A program made the position numbers and the translations under genes. From an uncultured Flavobacteriales bacterium (GTDB lineage Bacteria > Bacteroidota > Bacteroidia > Flavobacteriales_E > Vicingaceae), in assembly GCA_905479995.1 (NCBI GenBank), contig CAJQON010000024.1, forward strand, positions 1 to 64,000: a stretch of DNA of 64,000 nt, in the 5' to 3' direction. This document shows, piece by piece, positions 8,909 to 17,764 of the stretch; the stretch's first letter is position 1; each line of letters starts with the position of its first letter. The notes below the pieces were generated by a model. The model had not been told where the DNA came from. It saw only the letters and a program-made list of their open reading frames with translations, and ran no database searches.

Positions 8909-10804
8909 ATGGCAAAAGGGAAAATTCAAGTAAATACGGAAAACATCTTTCCTATTATCAAAAAATTTTTATACTCAGATCACGAAATATTTTTAAGAGA
9001 ATTGATTGCAAATGCAACTGATGCGACTAAAAAATTACACGCACTATCTTCTATGGGCGAGTTTAAAGGTGATATAGGAGATGACTTTATTGAAATTTTA
9101 CTAGATAAAGATGCTAAGACAATAACGGTAAAGGATAGAGGTCTTGGAATGACTGGTGAAGAAGTGAAAAAATACATCAATCAAATTGCTTTTTCTGGAG
9201 CTGAAGAGTTTGTAGATAAGTTTAAAGATCAAGAAGAATCTGCCGGTATTATTGGGAAGTTTGGTCTTGGATTCTATTCTTCATATATGGTAGCAGAAAG
9301 AGTGGAAATTATTACAAAGTCGTTTAAAGACGAAACAGCAGTAATATGGGAATGTGATGGTAGCCCAGAATATTCGTTAAAAGACCACAAGAAAGAAGAA
9401 AGAGGAACTGAAATTGTATTACACATTGCAGAAGATTCTGTTGAATTTTTAGAAGAAGCACGTATAACTACATTGCTAACAAAGTATTGTAAGTTTATGC
9501 CGGTAACTATTAAGTTTGGACAAAAATCAGACTGGATAGATAATGCTGAAGGCAAAAAAGATAAAGACGGAAACGTTGAAAAGGAAGAGGTTAAAGTTGA
9601 CAACATCGTTAATAACCCTAAACCAGCATGGACAAAATCTCCATCAGAATTAAAGGATGAAGATTACAAAGGATTTTATAAGGAATTGTATCCTTCAAAC
9701 TTTGAAGATCCATTGTTTCATATTCACTTAAATGTAGATTATCCGTTTAACTTAACTGGAATCTTGTACTTCCCAAAAATTAGTGCCAACATGGAAGTGC
9801 AAAAAGACAAAATTCAATTGTTTTCTCGTCAGGTATTCATTACTGATTCAGTAGAAGGTATTGTGCCAGATTTCTTAACACTATTGCATGGTGTTATTGA
9901 TTCTCCAGATATTCCATTGAACGTTTCAAGGTCTTATTTACAATCAGATGGAGCAGTTAAGAAAATTGCTAGTCACATTTCTAAAAAAGTATCTGACAAG
10001 TTAGAAGAACTGTTTAAGAAAGATAGAGCAGACTTTGAAAGCAAATGGGATGATATTAAGATCTTTATTGAGTACGGAATTCTATCAGATGAAAAATTTG
10101 CTGAAAGAGCGAAGAAATTTACCTTGTATAAAACTACCGATGGTAAATATTATACGATTGATGAATTAACTGAGAAAATTAAACCATCTCAAACAGATAA
10201 AGACGACAAACTAGTTTTCTTGTACACAAATGATTTAGAAGCTCAGCATACATTTATTAGTGCTGCAACTAACAAAGGTTATGAAGTATTGGTGATGGAT
10301 ACTCACTTGTCAAGTCATTTTGTAGGAAAATTAGAGCAGACTATAGAAAATTCAACTTTTGCTAGAGTAGATGCTGATACAATTGATAAGTTAATTAATA
10401 AAGACGAAGAAATTCCGAGTAAATTAACTGACGAAGAAAAAGAGCTCTTAAAACCAGCTATTGAAGAAGTAGTGGAAAAAACTAAGTTTACTGTTCAGTT
10501 TGAAAGTATGAACGAAACTGATTCACCAATGACAATTGTTCAACCAGAGCTTATGAGAAGAATGAAGGAGATGCAAGCTACTGGTGGAGGCGGAATGGCT
10601 ATGTTTGGTGGAGCTATGCCAGATACTTATAATTTGGTGGTTAATGTAAACCATCCAATAGTAGGTAAAATGTTGGCCGAAAAAGATGCTGCCAAACAAA
10701 AGGATTTGATCAAACAAACATCAGACTTAGCGTTATTGTCACAAAGCATGTTAAAAGGACAAGAACTAACTAACTTTATTAACCGAAGTTTAGATTTAAT
10801 ATAA
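8909..10804 (+). CDS. htpG: Molecular chaperone HtpG (Hsp90)
   Basis: 631 residues, normal for bacterial Hsp90. The N-terminal GHKL ATPase domain shows FLRELIANATDATKKL, KDRGLGMTGEE and GKFGLGFYSSYMVA. The middle domain (LFSRQVFITDS, PLNVSRSYLQSD) and the C-terminal dimerisation domain follow. A charged linker with many Lys/Glu/Asp lies near residues 210-235. It is an ATP-dependent cytosolic chaperone. TGACA/TGTCA inverted repeats upstream may be its regulatory sites. Confidence 0.97.
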   Translation: MAKGKIQVNTENIFPIIKKFLYSDHEIFLRELIANATDATKKLHALSSMGEFKGDIGDDFIEILLDKDAKTITVKDRGLGMTGEEVKKYINQIAFSGAEEFVDKFKDQEESAGIIGKFGLGFYSSYMVAERVEIITKSFKDETAVIWECDGSPEYSLKDHKKEERGTEIVLHIAEDSVEFLEEARITTLLTKYCKFMPVTIKFGQKSDWIDNAEGKKDKDGNVEKEEVKVDNIVNNPKPAWTKSPSELKDEDYKGFYKELYPSNFEDPLFHIHLNVDYPFNLTGILYFPKISANMEVQKDKIQLFSRQVFITDSVEGIVPDFLTLLHGVIDSPDIPLNVSRSYLQSDGAVKKIASHISKKVSDKLEELFKKDRADFESKWDDIKIFIEYGILSDEKFAERAKKFTLYKTTDGKYYTIDELTEKIKPSQTDKDDKLVFLYTNDLEAQHTFISAATNKGYEVLVMDTHLSSHFVGKLEQTIENSTFARVDADTIDKLINKDEEIPSKLTDEEKELLKPAIEEVVEKTKFTVQFESMNETDSPMTIVQPELMRRMKEMQATGGGGMAMFGGAMPDTYNLVVNVNHPIVGKMLAEKDAAKQKDLIKQTSDLALLSQSMLKGQELTNFINRSLDLI

Positions 10805-10811
10805 ACCCTAT

Positions 10812-10828
10812 TTGACAAATTTTGTCAA
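10812..10828 (+). promoter_or_regulatory. Palindrome TTGACA-N5-TGTCAA between htpG and lemA
   Basis: A 17-bp inverted repeat with 6-bp arms lies 7 bp after the htpG stop and 17 bp before the LemA start. It lacks a following T run, so it is more like an operator than a terminator. Its half-sites match the TGACA/TGTCA boxes upstream of htpG. The regulator is unknown. Confidence 0.3.
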
Positions 10829-10844
10829 GTATAAAACATAAAAA

Positions 10845-11438
10845 ATGGACAAGAAAAAAATGATTAAATACGGAATTATTGGTGGTATTTTATTGCTATT
10901 TATCTTTTCAATATTCGGTTCTTATAATACGATGGTTGAACTGGATGAGAATTCAACTACTCAGTGGGCCAATGTAGAGAGTTCGTACCAAAGAAGAGCA
11001 GATTTAATTCCTAACTTGGTAAACACTGTTAAAGGATATGCTGCTCACGAAAAAGAAACGCTAACAGAAGTGATGAATGCGAGAGCAAAAGCGACAAGCA
11101 TTAATATTGATGCTTCAAAATTAGATGCGGCAGCAATTCAAAAATTTCAAGCGGCACAAAGCGGTATTTCTGGAGCTTTAGGTAAATTAATGATGGTTTC
11201 TGAACGATATCCTGATTTAAAAGCAAATCAAAACTTTTTAGAATTGCAAGCACAATTAGAAGGAACAGAAAATAGAATTAACGTTGAACGGAACAAATTC
11301 AATGAAATAGTTGGAGCTTTTAATAAAAAGATAAAAAAACTACCCGGTAAACTATACAACATGTTGTTTGGTTTTGAAGAACGGGCAAGGTTTGAATCTA
11401 AAGAAGGAAGTGATGTAGCACCAACAGTAGAATTTTAA
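10845..11438 (+). CDS. LemA family protein
   Basis: 197 residues. One N-terminal membrane segment (about 8-26) is followed by the LemA helical domain, with the signature YQRRADLIPNLVNTVKGYA and a later ENRINVERNKFNE-like helix. LemA proteins are membrane-anchored with a long periplasmic helical bundle of unknown biochemical role. It is followed by two TPM-domain genes, a conserved LemA-TPM neighbourhood. Confidence 0.92.
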   Translation: MDKKKMIKYGIIGGILLLFIFSIFGSYNTMVELDENSTTQWANVESSYQRRADLIPNLVNTVKGYAAHEKETLTEVMNARAKATSINIDASKLDAAAIQKFQAAQSGISGALGKLMMVSERYPDLKANQNFLELQAQLEGTENRINVERNKFNEIVGAFNKKIKKLPGKLYNMLFGFEERARFESKEGSDVAPTVEF

Positions 11439-11450
11439 GTAGTAGATAGT

Positions 11451-11885
11451 ATGGCAAAAGATTTATTTTCAAAAGAAGAGCAACAACTAATAGTCGATGC
11501 TATTAAGCAAGCAGAAATCAATACTTCAGGAGAAATCCGAGTACACATCGAAAGAAAATGTAAAGAGGATGTGTTAGATCATGCCGCATTTATGTTTGAG
11601 TCCTTAGAAATGCAGAAAACTGAATTGCGTAACGGTGTACTGATCTATTTAGCTGTACAAGATCGTCAATTAGCAATTTTAGGCGATGCAGGTATAAATA
11701 TGAAAGTGCCCAAAGGATTTTGGGATGAAAGCCGAGACTTGATGATTAACCATTTTAAAACAGGTGATTTTGCCAAAGGGCTAAGTGCTGGAATTATTAG
11801 AGCTGGGGAACAATTAAAAGAACATTATCCTTACCAAAAAGATGATGTGAATGAATTATCAGATGAAATCTCCTTTGGAGTGTAA
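11451..11885 (+). CDS. TPM-domain protein, soluble
   Basis: 144 residues without signal peptide or membrane segment. It matches the TPM domain (formerly DUF477): KQAEINTSGEIRVHIE at the start, then NGVLIYLAVQDRQLAILGD and a GLSAGIIRAGEQLKEHYP C-terminal helix. The domain is known from chloroplast thylakoid phosphatase/Psb32 proteins. It sits 12 bp after lemA in the same direction. A lone cytosolic TPM protein next to a membrane-anchored one is common in Bacteroidota; its function is not established. Confidence 0.85.
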   Translation: MAKDLFSKEEQQLIVDAIKQAEINTSGEIRVHIERKCKEDVLDHAAFMFESLEMQKTELRNGVLIYLAVQDRQLAILGDAGINMKVPKGFWDESRDLMINHFKTGDFAKGLSAGIIRAGEQLKEHYPYQKDDVNELSDEISFGV

Positions 11886-11959
11886 TTTTTTTTGTTCCAC
11901 TGAGCTTGCCGAAGTATAAGAGAAAAATGAAGTCACTCTGAGGAATGCTTTCTGAGTAA

Positions 11960-12064
11960 TGTCACCCTGAGCTTGTCGAAGGGCAAACATCGCTAAAGAT
12001 TACATTAAGATTTAACAGGACTACAAAAAATCAAAAAGATACCTCCGCTGTGGTCGGTATGACA
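11960..12064. repeat. Dispersed TGTCA...TGACA intergenic element
   Basis: The sequence begins TGTCACCCTGAGCTTGTCGA and ends GGTCGGTATGACA. A related fragment, CACTGAGCTTGCCGAAGT, lies just before it at about 11896. The same kind of element recurs at 16462-16625. Such degenerate sequences with TGTCATTCTGA-like ends are widely scattered between genes in Bacteroidota; mobility is not shown. Confidence 0.5.
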
Positions 12065-12075
12065 AAAATAAAAAA

Positions 12076-12852
12076 ATGAAAAAACTACTTACAATACTAT
12101 TACTAGTATTAGCATTTACGGGAGTAAGTGCTCAAGATTGCTTGTTAGAAAAAGCACCTGTACCAGATTTGGTTCAAGATTATGCTGGAATACTCTCAGA
12201 AGGAGAAGAGCAAGCGTTAAGGCAAGCTTTAATTGCTTTTAACGATACGGTTTCTAATGAAATTTTAATTGTTACTGTAACCGATTTATGCGGATACGAT
12301 AAAGCAAAATTTACTTATACTTTAGGTGAAAAATGGGGAGTTGGAAAAAAAGGAAAAGACAATGGAATAGTAATAATGGTAAAGCCTAAAGAAATTGATG
12401 GACGAGGAGATGCATTTATTGCAACAGGAAGAGGTTTGGAGGGTGTTTTGCCCGATGCCATTGCCAAGCGAATTATCGAAAATGAGATGATTCCTTACTT
12501 TAAACAAAGGGATTATTACAGTGGAATTTCTAGTGCTGCTGCAACTGCTATGGAGATTACTGCTGGAGAATACTCGGCAGATGAATATGTTCAACCAAAA
12601 TTATCTCTAAAAAAATTCATGCCTTTTATTTTTGGCATCATTGCCTTTATTTTTATTATGAGTATGAAGGTTGGACAAACGCGGAGATATGCTTCTTCTA
12701 ATGGATTGGGTTTTTGGGCAGCATGGTCGTTAATGAGTGCCGCTAGCAGAAGTCATAGTGGTTCTTATGGAAACTTTAGTTCAGGTGGCGGAAGCTTTGG
12801 TGGTTTCGGAGGAGGATCTTTTGGTGGCGGTGGAGCTGGTGGAAGTTGGTAA
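12076..12852 (+). CDS. TPM-domain membrane protein with Gly-rich tail (YgcG-like)
   Basis: 258 residues. A signal peptide ending near VSAQ is followed by a TPM domain (about 30-165, with VQDYAGILSEGEEQALRQAL and NGIVIMVKPKE), a membrane segment (about 183-197) and a C-terminal tail very rich in Gly and Ser that ends GGAGGSW. This is the standard layout of YgcG/TPM membrane proteins. Together with LemA and the soluble TPM protein it forms a three-gene set, although 190 bp with a dispersed repeat separates it from the previous gene. Confidence 0.87.
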   Translation: MKKLLTILLLVLAFTGVSAQDCLLEKAPVPDLVQDYAGILSEGEEQALRQALIAFNDTVSNEILIVTVTDLCGYDKAKFTYTLGEKWGVGKKGKDNGIVIMVKPKEIDGRGDAFIATGRGLEGVLPDAIAKRIIENEMIPYFKQRDYYSGISSAAATAMEITAGEYSADEYVQPKLSLKKFMPFIFGIIAFIFIMSMKVGQTRRYASSNGLGFWAAWSLMSAASRSHSGSYGNFSSGGGSFGGFGGGSFGGGGAGGSW

Positions 12853-12868
12853 ATTTAATTTTAGAGTA

Positions 12869-13765
12869 ATGAAGTACGATATAACAATACTTACAGAAGC
12901 ATGCTACATTAATCCAATAGAGCGAGATGTGTACATTGATAATGTAATGTTAGAAGATAAGCTTATTATTGATGCTTTGGAAGCAAAAGGGTTAAACGTT
13001 CACAGAACCAATTGGGATAATCCTGATTTTGATTTTACCACTACCAAATACGTGTTGTTTCGTGCTATTTGGGATTATTTTGATCGTTTTCCAGAATTCT
13101 CTAAATGGTTAGGAGAAGTTACTCAAAAAACAAAATTGATTAATCCTGCAGAACAGATTGTCTGGAATATGGACAAACATTATCTAAGAGATTTAGAAAA
13201 TGCTGGAGTAAACATTGTAAAAACTGATTTTATTGAAATTGGTGATACCAGATCTTTACTGCAAGTGGTTTCCGATTCAGGTTGGGGTCATGTTATTTTA
13301 AAGCCTGCCGTATCTGGCGGAGCAAGACATACCTATAAAATTAAACCAGGAGAATCAGATCAACATGAAACTGTTTTCAAAGAGTTGATAGCTGAAGAAG
13401 CGATGTTAATTCAACCTTTTATTAATAGTATAATGGATAAAGGTGAAGTTTCTTTTATGGTATTTGGTGGTAAATACAGTCATGCTGTACTGAAAAAAGC
13501 TAAAGCTGGCGATTTTAGAGTGCAAGATGATCATGGCGGAACTGTGCATGATTATGAAGCTTCTGCACAAGAAATTGAATTTGTACAGCATGTTGTTTCA
13601 AAATGCAAAATAGTTCCAATTTATGGTAGAGTAGATGTGGCTTGGGATAATGAAGGAAACCTAGCCTTGGTAGAATTAGAAATAATTGAACCAGAGTTGT
13701 GGTTTAGAAAATCTGAGGAATCACCAAAAATGTTTGCCGAAGCTGTTGTGGATTATATAAACTAA
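12869..13765 (+). CDS. ATP-grasp enzyme (RimK/glutathione-synthetase-like)
   Basis: 298 residues from the ATG at 12869. An upstream start at 12737 in the same frame would only add an out-of-frame copy of the TPM Gly-rich tail, so it was rejected. The ATP-grasp fold is visible as ILKPAVSGGARHTYKI (ATP-binding loop), MLIQPFI (hinge), GEVSFMVFGGKYSHAV and the metal-binding end VPIYGRVDVAWD...LVELEIIEPELWF. Relatives ligate a carboxylate to an amine using ATP; the substrate is unknown. It may be cotranscribed with the TPM gene, 16 bp upstream. Confidence 0.8.
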   Translation: MKYDITILTEACYINPIERDVYIDNVMLEDKLIIDALEAKGLNVHRTNWDNPDFDFTTTKYVLFRAIWDYFDRFPEFSKWLGEVTQKTKLINPAEQIVWNMDKHYLRDLENAGVNIVKTDFIEIGDTRSLLQVVSDSGWGHVILKPAVSGGARHTYKIKPGESDQHETVFKELIAEEAMLIQPFINSIMDKGEVSFMVFGGKYSHAVLKKAKAGDFRVQDDHGGTVHDYEASAQEIEFVQHVVSKCKIVPIYGRVDVAWDNEGNLALVELEIIEPELWFRKSEESPKMFAEAVVDYIN

Positions 13766-13932
13766 AGAAAAACTAAAATTGGTATCTTTTTTAATTTTTC
13801 TCACAAATCATATCTGCTAATTTCTGAGGCTTTAAAAGGCTTAAAGGAGGAATATCATAATTAGTCGCTTATCTTTTTACGTTAAGCTAATACTTTTAAA
13901 AAATCCAAAATTATAACATATATTGCTAAAAT

Positions 13933-14307
13933 ATGAGTGATATTGATATAAAAGGAACATTAAATACTCCGACCATTTTATTTAAAGAAGCCAACAATTA
14001 TTTATTAATTGAAGGGCGGTCTACAATTGAAGATCCGATAATATTTTATAAACCACTTATTTCAAAATTAAAAAATGTTATAAAGTCTTCATCGGGTAAG
14101 ATGGAAATTGATTTTAAGTTAGAGTATTTTAATACCACTTCTTCATTAGCAATATTAGATGTACTAAGACACTTACAATCACTAAATACAGTAACTAATG
14201 AAGTTGTAATTAACTGGCATCACAATGCAGATGATGACGATATTTTGGAAATAGGAGAAGATTATAGTACTATTCTTAAATTTCCATTTAATATAATCTC
14301 AAATTAG
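13933..14307 (+). CDS. SiaC-family (DUF1987) regulatory phosphoprotein
   Basis: 124 residues resembling SiaC/DUF1987: TLNTPTILFKEANNYLLIEGRS, then DFKLEYFNTTSSLAILDVL, then an acidic DADDDDILEIGEDYS-type C-terminus. In Pseudomonas, SiaC is a phosphoprotein that partners with a kinase and phosphatase (SiaB/SiaA) to control c-di-GMP output. No partner gene is nearby, so a similar partner-switch role is inference. The conserved Thr/Ser pair in the NTTSSL motif is the likely phosphorylation area. Confidence 0.75.
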   Translation: MSDIDIKGTLNTPTILFKEANNYLLIEGRSTIEDPIIFYKPLISKLKNVIKSSSGKMEIDFKLEYFNTTSSLAILDVLRHLQSLNTVTNEVVINWHHNADDDDILEIGEDYSTILKFPFNIISN

Positions 14308-14507
14308 AATTGTATTTACTTCACCTGATTTAAGGCGATCATTATTATTTATTTCGTTCTCGATGAAATTTAAGCAGCTTATTTTTAGGTAGTTAACTAG
14401 TTCTGTGCACTTTTTGTGCAAGGCTATTTTATTGTTTTAGTTCAAATTGTAAGTAATTTGTTATGGATTAGTTGAAAAACAGCTAGGACTCTATAAAAAG
14501 ACAAATT

Positions 14508-16445
14508 ATGAACAACATTAAAATCGCTTTAACATTACTTTCTATACTCTTTACAGTAAACCTATCCGCTCAAGGTGATCACGTTTTTGATTGGACACAT
14601 TCTAACGGAGGAATATCTCCTACAATTGGAGAAAGTATTGCTACGGATGCGCAAGGCAACGTTTATACGGTAGGCACATTTAGTGGCACCCTAGATCTAG
14701 ATCCAACTTCTGGATTAGATCTTCATATTTCCGCTGGAGGTGATGATGTTTTTATACAAAAGTTAACTGCTTCAGGCAATTTTGTGTGGGCAAAATCTTT
14801 TGGGGGAAAGGCAAACGAAGTTGTTAAGTCTATTTGTATTGATACTAGCGGCTATATCTATACTACGGGGCAATTTACTGATACCGTAGATTTAGACCCT
14901 TCTTCGTCAATAGACCTTCATACTGAGAATGGAGGTAGGTTTAGTTTTATTCAAAAGTTAGATACTTCTGGTAATTTTGTGTGGGCGAAGTCTTTTGGAG
15001 GGTTGGGTGTTTCAGATCGTGTATATGCTACTGCTTCTGTAGTAGATTTTAAGGGAAATGTTTATACAACAGGATATTTTAGAGATACTATAGATTTTGA
15101 TCCTGATACTTCTTTAACAACTATAGACAATCATGTTTCAACAAAAGATGACAATGCTTTTGTTCAAAAGTTAGATGCTACAGGAAGTTTTGTGTGGGCA
15201 AAATCTTTTGGAGGAAAATATTACACAAGAGGAGAAAGTATTGCTATAGATGGGCAAGGGAGCATTTATAGTGCAGGAATTTTTGAAGATACTACAAATT
15301 TAAATCCTTCTGGACAACCAGACAATCACATTTCATTAGGAAGTAGTGACTTCTTTATTCAAAAGTTAGATGCTTCTGGTAATTTTAAATGGGGAAAGTC
15401 TTTTGGGGGAATAGATGAGCAATACGATATATTTATTGCTGCAGATTTTAGAGGGAATATATATACTACTGGGGTATTTGAAGATCCCATAGATTTAGAT
15501 CCTTCAGCAGTTATAGACAATCATATTTCAGCAGGAGGAGGAGATGTTTTTATTCAAAAATTAGATACGTTGGGTAGTTTTAAATGGGCAAAATCTTTTG
15601 GAGGAGTGGGGAATGAGGGCTCAGTATCTTTAGTGATTGATTCGTTCGGAGCTATTTATACGATTGGTAATTTTAATCGAACAGCAGATTTTGATCCTTC
15701 TGTCGGTACAGATATTCATACTCCATTGTCGTTTCTGGGTTATGGGTTTATTCAAAAGCTAGATGAAATGGGTGGTTTTGTCTGGGCAAAATCTTTTGGA
15801 GGAACAGGTTCTAGCCAAGTTTTTTCTAACTCTGCTGCAATTAATTTTAGTGGGAATATTTATACGACAGGTAATTTTAGTGGTACAATAGATTTTGATC
15901 CTTCTTTAACAGGTATAAATAATCATGCTTCAGCAGGTTCAATTGATGCTTTTGTTCAAAAATTTCAGTTTTGCAATATAGATACAAGTACAACAATATC
16001 AGGATTAAAGCTTACTGCTAATCAAACAGGAGTAGTTTATCAGTGGATAGATTGTGGCAACAATAACTCCCTTATTGCCAACGCAACTGGTCGGAGTTAT
16101 ACTGTAACAGCAAATGGAGATTATGCAGTTGTACTTACAAATGGTATTTGTGTTGATACATCGGCTTGTGTAAACATCAATTCTGTCGGAATTGAAGAAA
16201 GTAATTCTGTCAATGGAATAACGCTTTATCCTAATCCATTCAACGACAATATTAATGTTTCCATTACCAAGTTAGCCAACAATTCTTCTATTAGCGTTTT
16301 AGATGTGTTGGGCAAAGAAGTTTATTGGGTAGAAATTACAAGTCCAACAACTGTTGTTCAACTAGAAAAAGAAGCGAAGGGAGTATATTTTGTTCAAATC
16401 CAAAATGGAGCTCAACTAACAACTCAAAAAGTAATTAAACATTAA
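14508..16445 (+). CDS. T9SS cargo with SBBP-type beta-propeller repeats
   Basis: 645 residues. A signal peptide ends near LSAQ. About seven repeats of 65-70 residues follow, each with a GNIYTTGNFSGTIDFDPS-like part, an FIQKLD part and a VWAKSFGG ending, consistent with blades of a beta-propeller. After residue 490 comes a short Ig-like domain, then a T9SS type A sorting domain (LYPNPFNDN, then a GVYFVQI end). It is expected to be exported through the outer membrane and attached to or released from the surface. Substrate or ligand unknown. Confidence 0.88.
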   Translation: MNNIKIALTLLSILFTVNLSAQGDHVFDWTHSNGGISPTIGESIATDAQGNVYTVGTFSGTLDLDPTSGLDLHISAGGDDVFIQKLTASGNFVWAKSFGGKANEVVKSICIDTSGYIYTTGQFTDTVDLDPSSSIDLHTENGGRFSFIQKLDTSGNFVWAKSFGGLGVSDRVYATASVVDFKGNVYTTGYFRDTIDFDPDTSLTTIDNHVSTKDDNAFVQKLDATGSFVWAKSFGGKYYTRGESIAIDGQGSIYSAGIFEDTTNLNPSGQPDNHISLGSSDFFIQKLDASGNFKWGKSFGGIDEQYDIFIAADFRGNIYTTGVFEDPIDLDPSAVIDNHISAGGGDVFIQKLDTLGSFKWAKSFGGVGNEGSVSLVIDSFGAIYTIGNFNRTADFDPSVGTDIHTPLSFLGYGFIQKLDEMGGFVWAKSFGGTGSSQVFSNSAAINFSGNIYTTGNFSGTIDFDPSLTGINNHASAGSIDAFVQKFQFCNIDTSTTISGLKLTANQTGVVYQWIDCGNNNSLIANATGRSYTVTANGDYAVVLTNGICVDTSACVNINSVGIEESNSVNGITLYPNPFNDNINVSITKLANNSSISVLDVLGKEVYWVEITSPTTVVQLEKEAKGVYFVQIQNGAQLTTQKVIKH

Positions 16446-16461
16446 AGTTATTTAAGTAGGA

Positions 16462-16625
16462 TGTCATTCTGAACGAAGTTTTTCTGAAAATTAATTTTCA
16501 AGATAAAACGAAGTGATGAATCTTGCTGTTCAATTAAAAGTAATAATATTTAGATACGTCACTTTAACTAAAATTGAAGTAAAACATTCCTTCGACTTCG
16601 CTCAGGACATGCGTTTTGAATGACA
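16462..16625. repeat. Dispersed intergenic element with TGTCATTC ends
   Basis: The region starts TGTCATTCTGAACG and ends CGTTTTGAATGACA, giving imperfect terminal inverted repeats about 160 bp apart. It contains CCTTCGACTTCGCTCAGGA. It fills the gap between two convergent genes and relates to the element at 11960-12064. No coding capacity. Confidence 0.5.
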
Positions 16626-16632
16626 AATAAAC

Positions 16633-17745
16633 TTACTTAACCTGATTTAAGCTTATCGCTAGGTTCTTTTCTAAATAACGTAATTGTTTCAGTTCATAGG
16701 AGGTAACCAAACTTAAAGAAACACCTTTTTTTCCAGCCCGAGCAGTTCTACCACTTCGGTGTGTGTAATATTCTTCTTGATCTGGTAATTGATAATGCAC
16801 TACATAAGAAAGAGCATCCACATCAATTCCTCGGGCTGCAATATCTGTAGCAACTAATAACTGAACGTTTTTATTTTTAAAGGCACGCATCGCTTTATCT
16901 CTTTCCTTTTGTAATAAATCACCATGAATACAGTCGGCAGGAACGTTTTTAGCAATTAATTGTTTGGTTAATTTTTGAGTTGCGGCTTTAGTTTTGCAAA
17001 AAACAATACCTCTATTTTCTCCTTGACTCTTTAAAAAATTAATAAGTTCTTGGAGTTTCTCAATTTCATCGCAAACAATATATTGGTGTTCAATGTTTTT
17101 ATTTACTGTTTCTTTATTACTTACTTCCACACGATAAGCATCATCTTTCATGTGTTCGTTTATAATTTGTTTAATTCCATGTGGAATAGTTGCTGAAAAT
17201 AACCACGTTTGTTCTGCATTTGGAGCAAAAGACAATACCTGATCTAATTCTTTTTTAAAACCCATGCTTAACATTTCGTCAGCTTCGTCCATTATTACAG
17301 TTTTCACATTTCTAAGGTCTACCGCTTTTCTGGCAACCAAATCAATTAAACGACCAGGAGTAGCTACCACAATGTGAGTTGGTCGTGTTAAATTTTTAAT
17401 TTGCTTGTCAATAGGCGCTCCACCATAAACTGCTTCAGCAAATATTTGGTGGGTGTATTTGGTAAAACGAAACAATTGTTTGGCAACTTGCTGACCCAAT
17501 TCTCTAGTTGGGCAAAGTATAATACCTTGTACTGATTTATCCTTAATATTTATGCTTTGTAATAGAGGTAAACCATAAGCTGCAGTTTTTCCAGTTCCAG
17601 TGTTGGCTTGTCCAACCAGATCCATTTTATTTTCTAATAATAAGGGAATAACTTCTGCCTGAATTGGAGTTGGGTTAATAATACCTAATTCGTTTAAGCC
17701 TTTTACAAAATCTTTAGTAATTCCTAATTCTTCAAATGTTTTCAA
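16633..17745 (-). CDS. DEAD-box RNA helicase (TTG start)
   Basis: 370 residues. All helicase motifs are present: Q motif (GIINPTPIQAEVIP), [50 protein letters not shown] and HRSGRTARAG. The chain stops soon after the RecA2 core, so it is a minimal helicase without an RNA-binding tail. The start must be TTG at 17745: an in-frame TAA lies five codons upstream and the next Met is beyond the Q motif. It lies 20 bp downstream of a second DEAD-box gene on the same strand, so the two are probably cotranscribed. Confidence 0.92.
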   Translation of the reverse strand: MKTFEELGITKDFVKGLNELGIINPTPIQAEVIPLLLENKMDLVGQANTGTGKTAAYGLPLLQSINIKDKSVQGIILCPTRELGQQVAKQLFRFTKYTHQIFAEAVYGGAPIDKQIKNLTRPTHIVVATPGRLIDLVARKAVDLRNVKTVIMDEADEMLSMGFKKELDQVLSFAPNAEQTWLFSATIPHGIKQIINEHMKDDAYRVEVSNKETVNKNIEHQYIVCDEIEKLQELINFLKSQGENRGIVFCKTKAATQKLTKQLIAKNVPADCIHGDLLQKERDKAMRAFKNKNVQLLVATDIAARGIDVDALSYVVHYQLPDQEEYYTHRSGRTARAGKKGVSLSLVTSYELKQLRYLEKNLAISLNQVK

Positions 17746-17764
17746 AACAGTGTTTATTTAATTT

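Noticed and set aside
12737-12868. Extended N-terminus of the ATP-grasp gene
   Set aside because: It is the Gly-rich tail of the TPM gene read in another frame; the ATG at 12869 follows the TPM stop and begins a normal ATP-grasp N-terminus.
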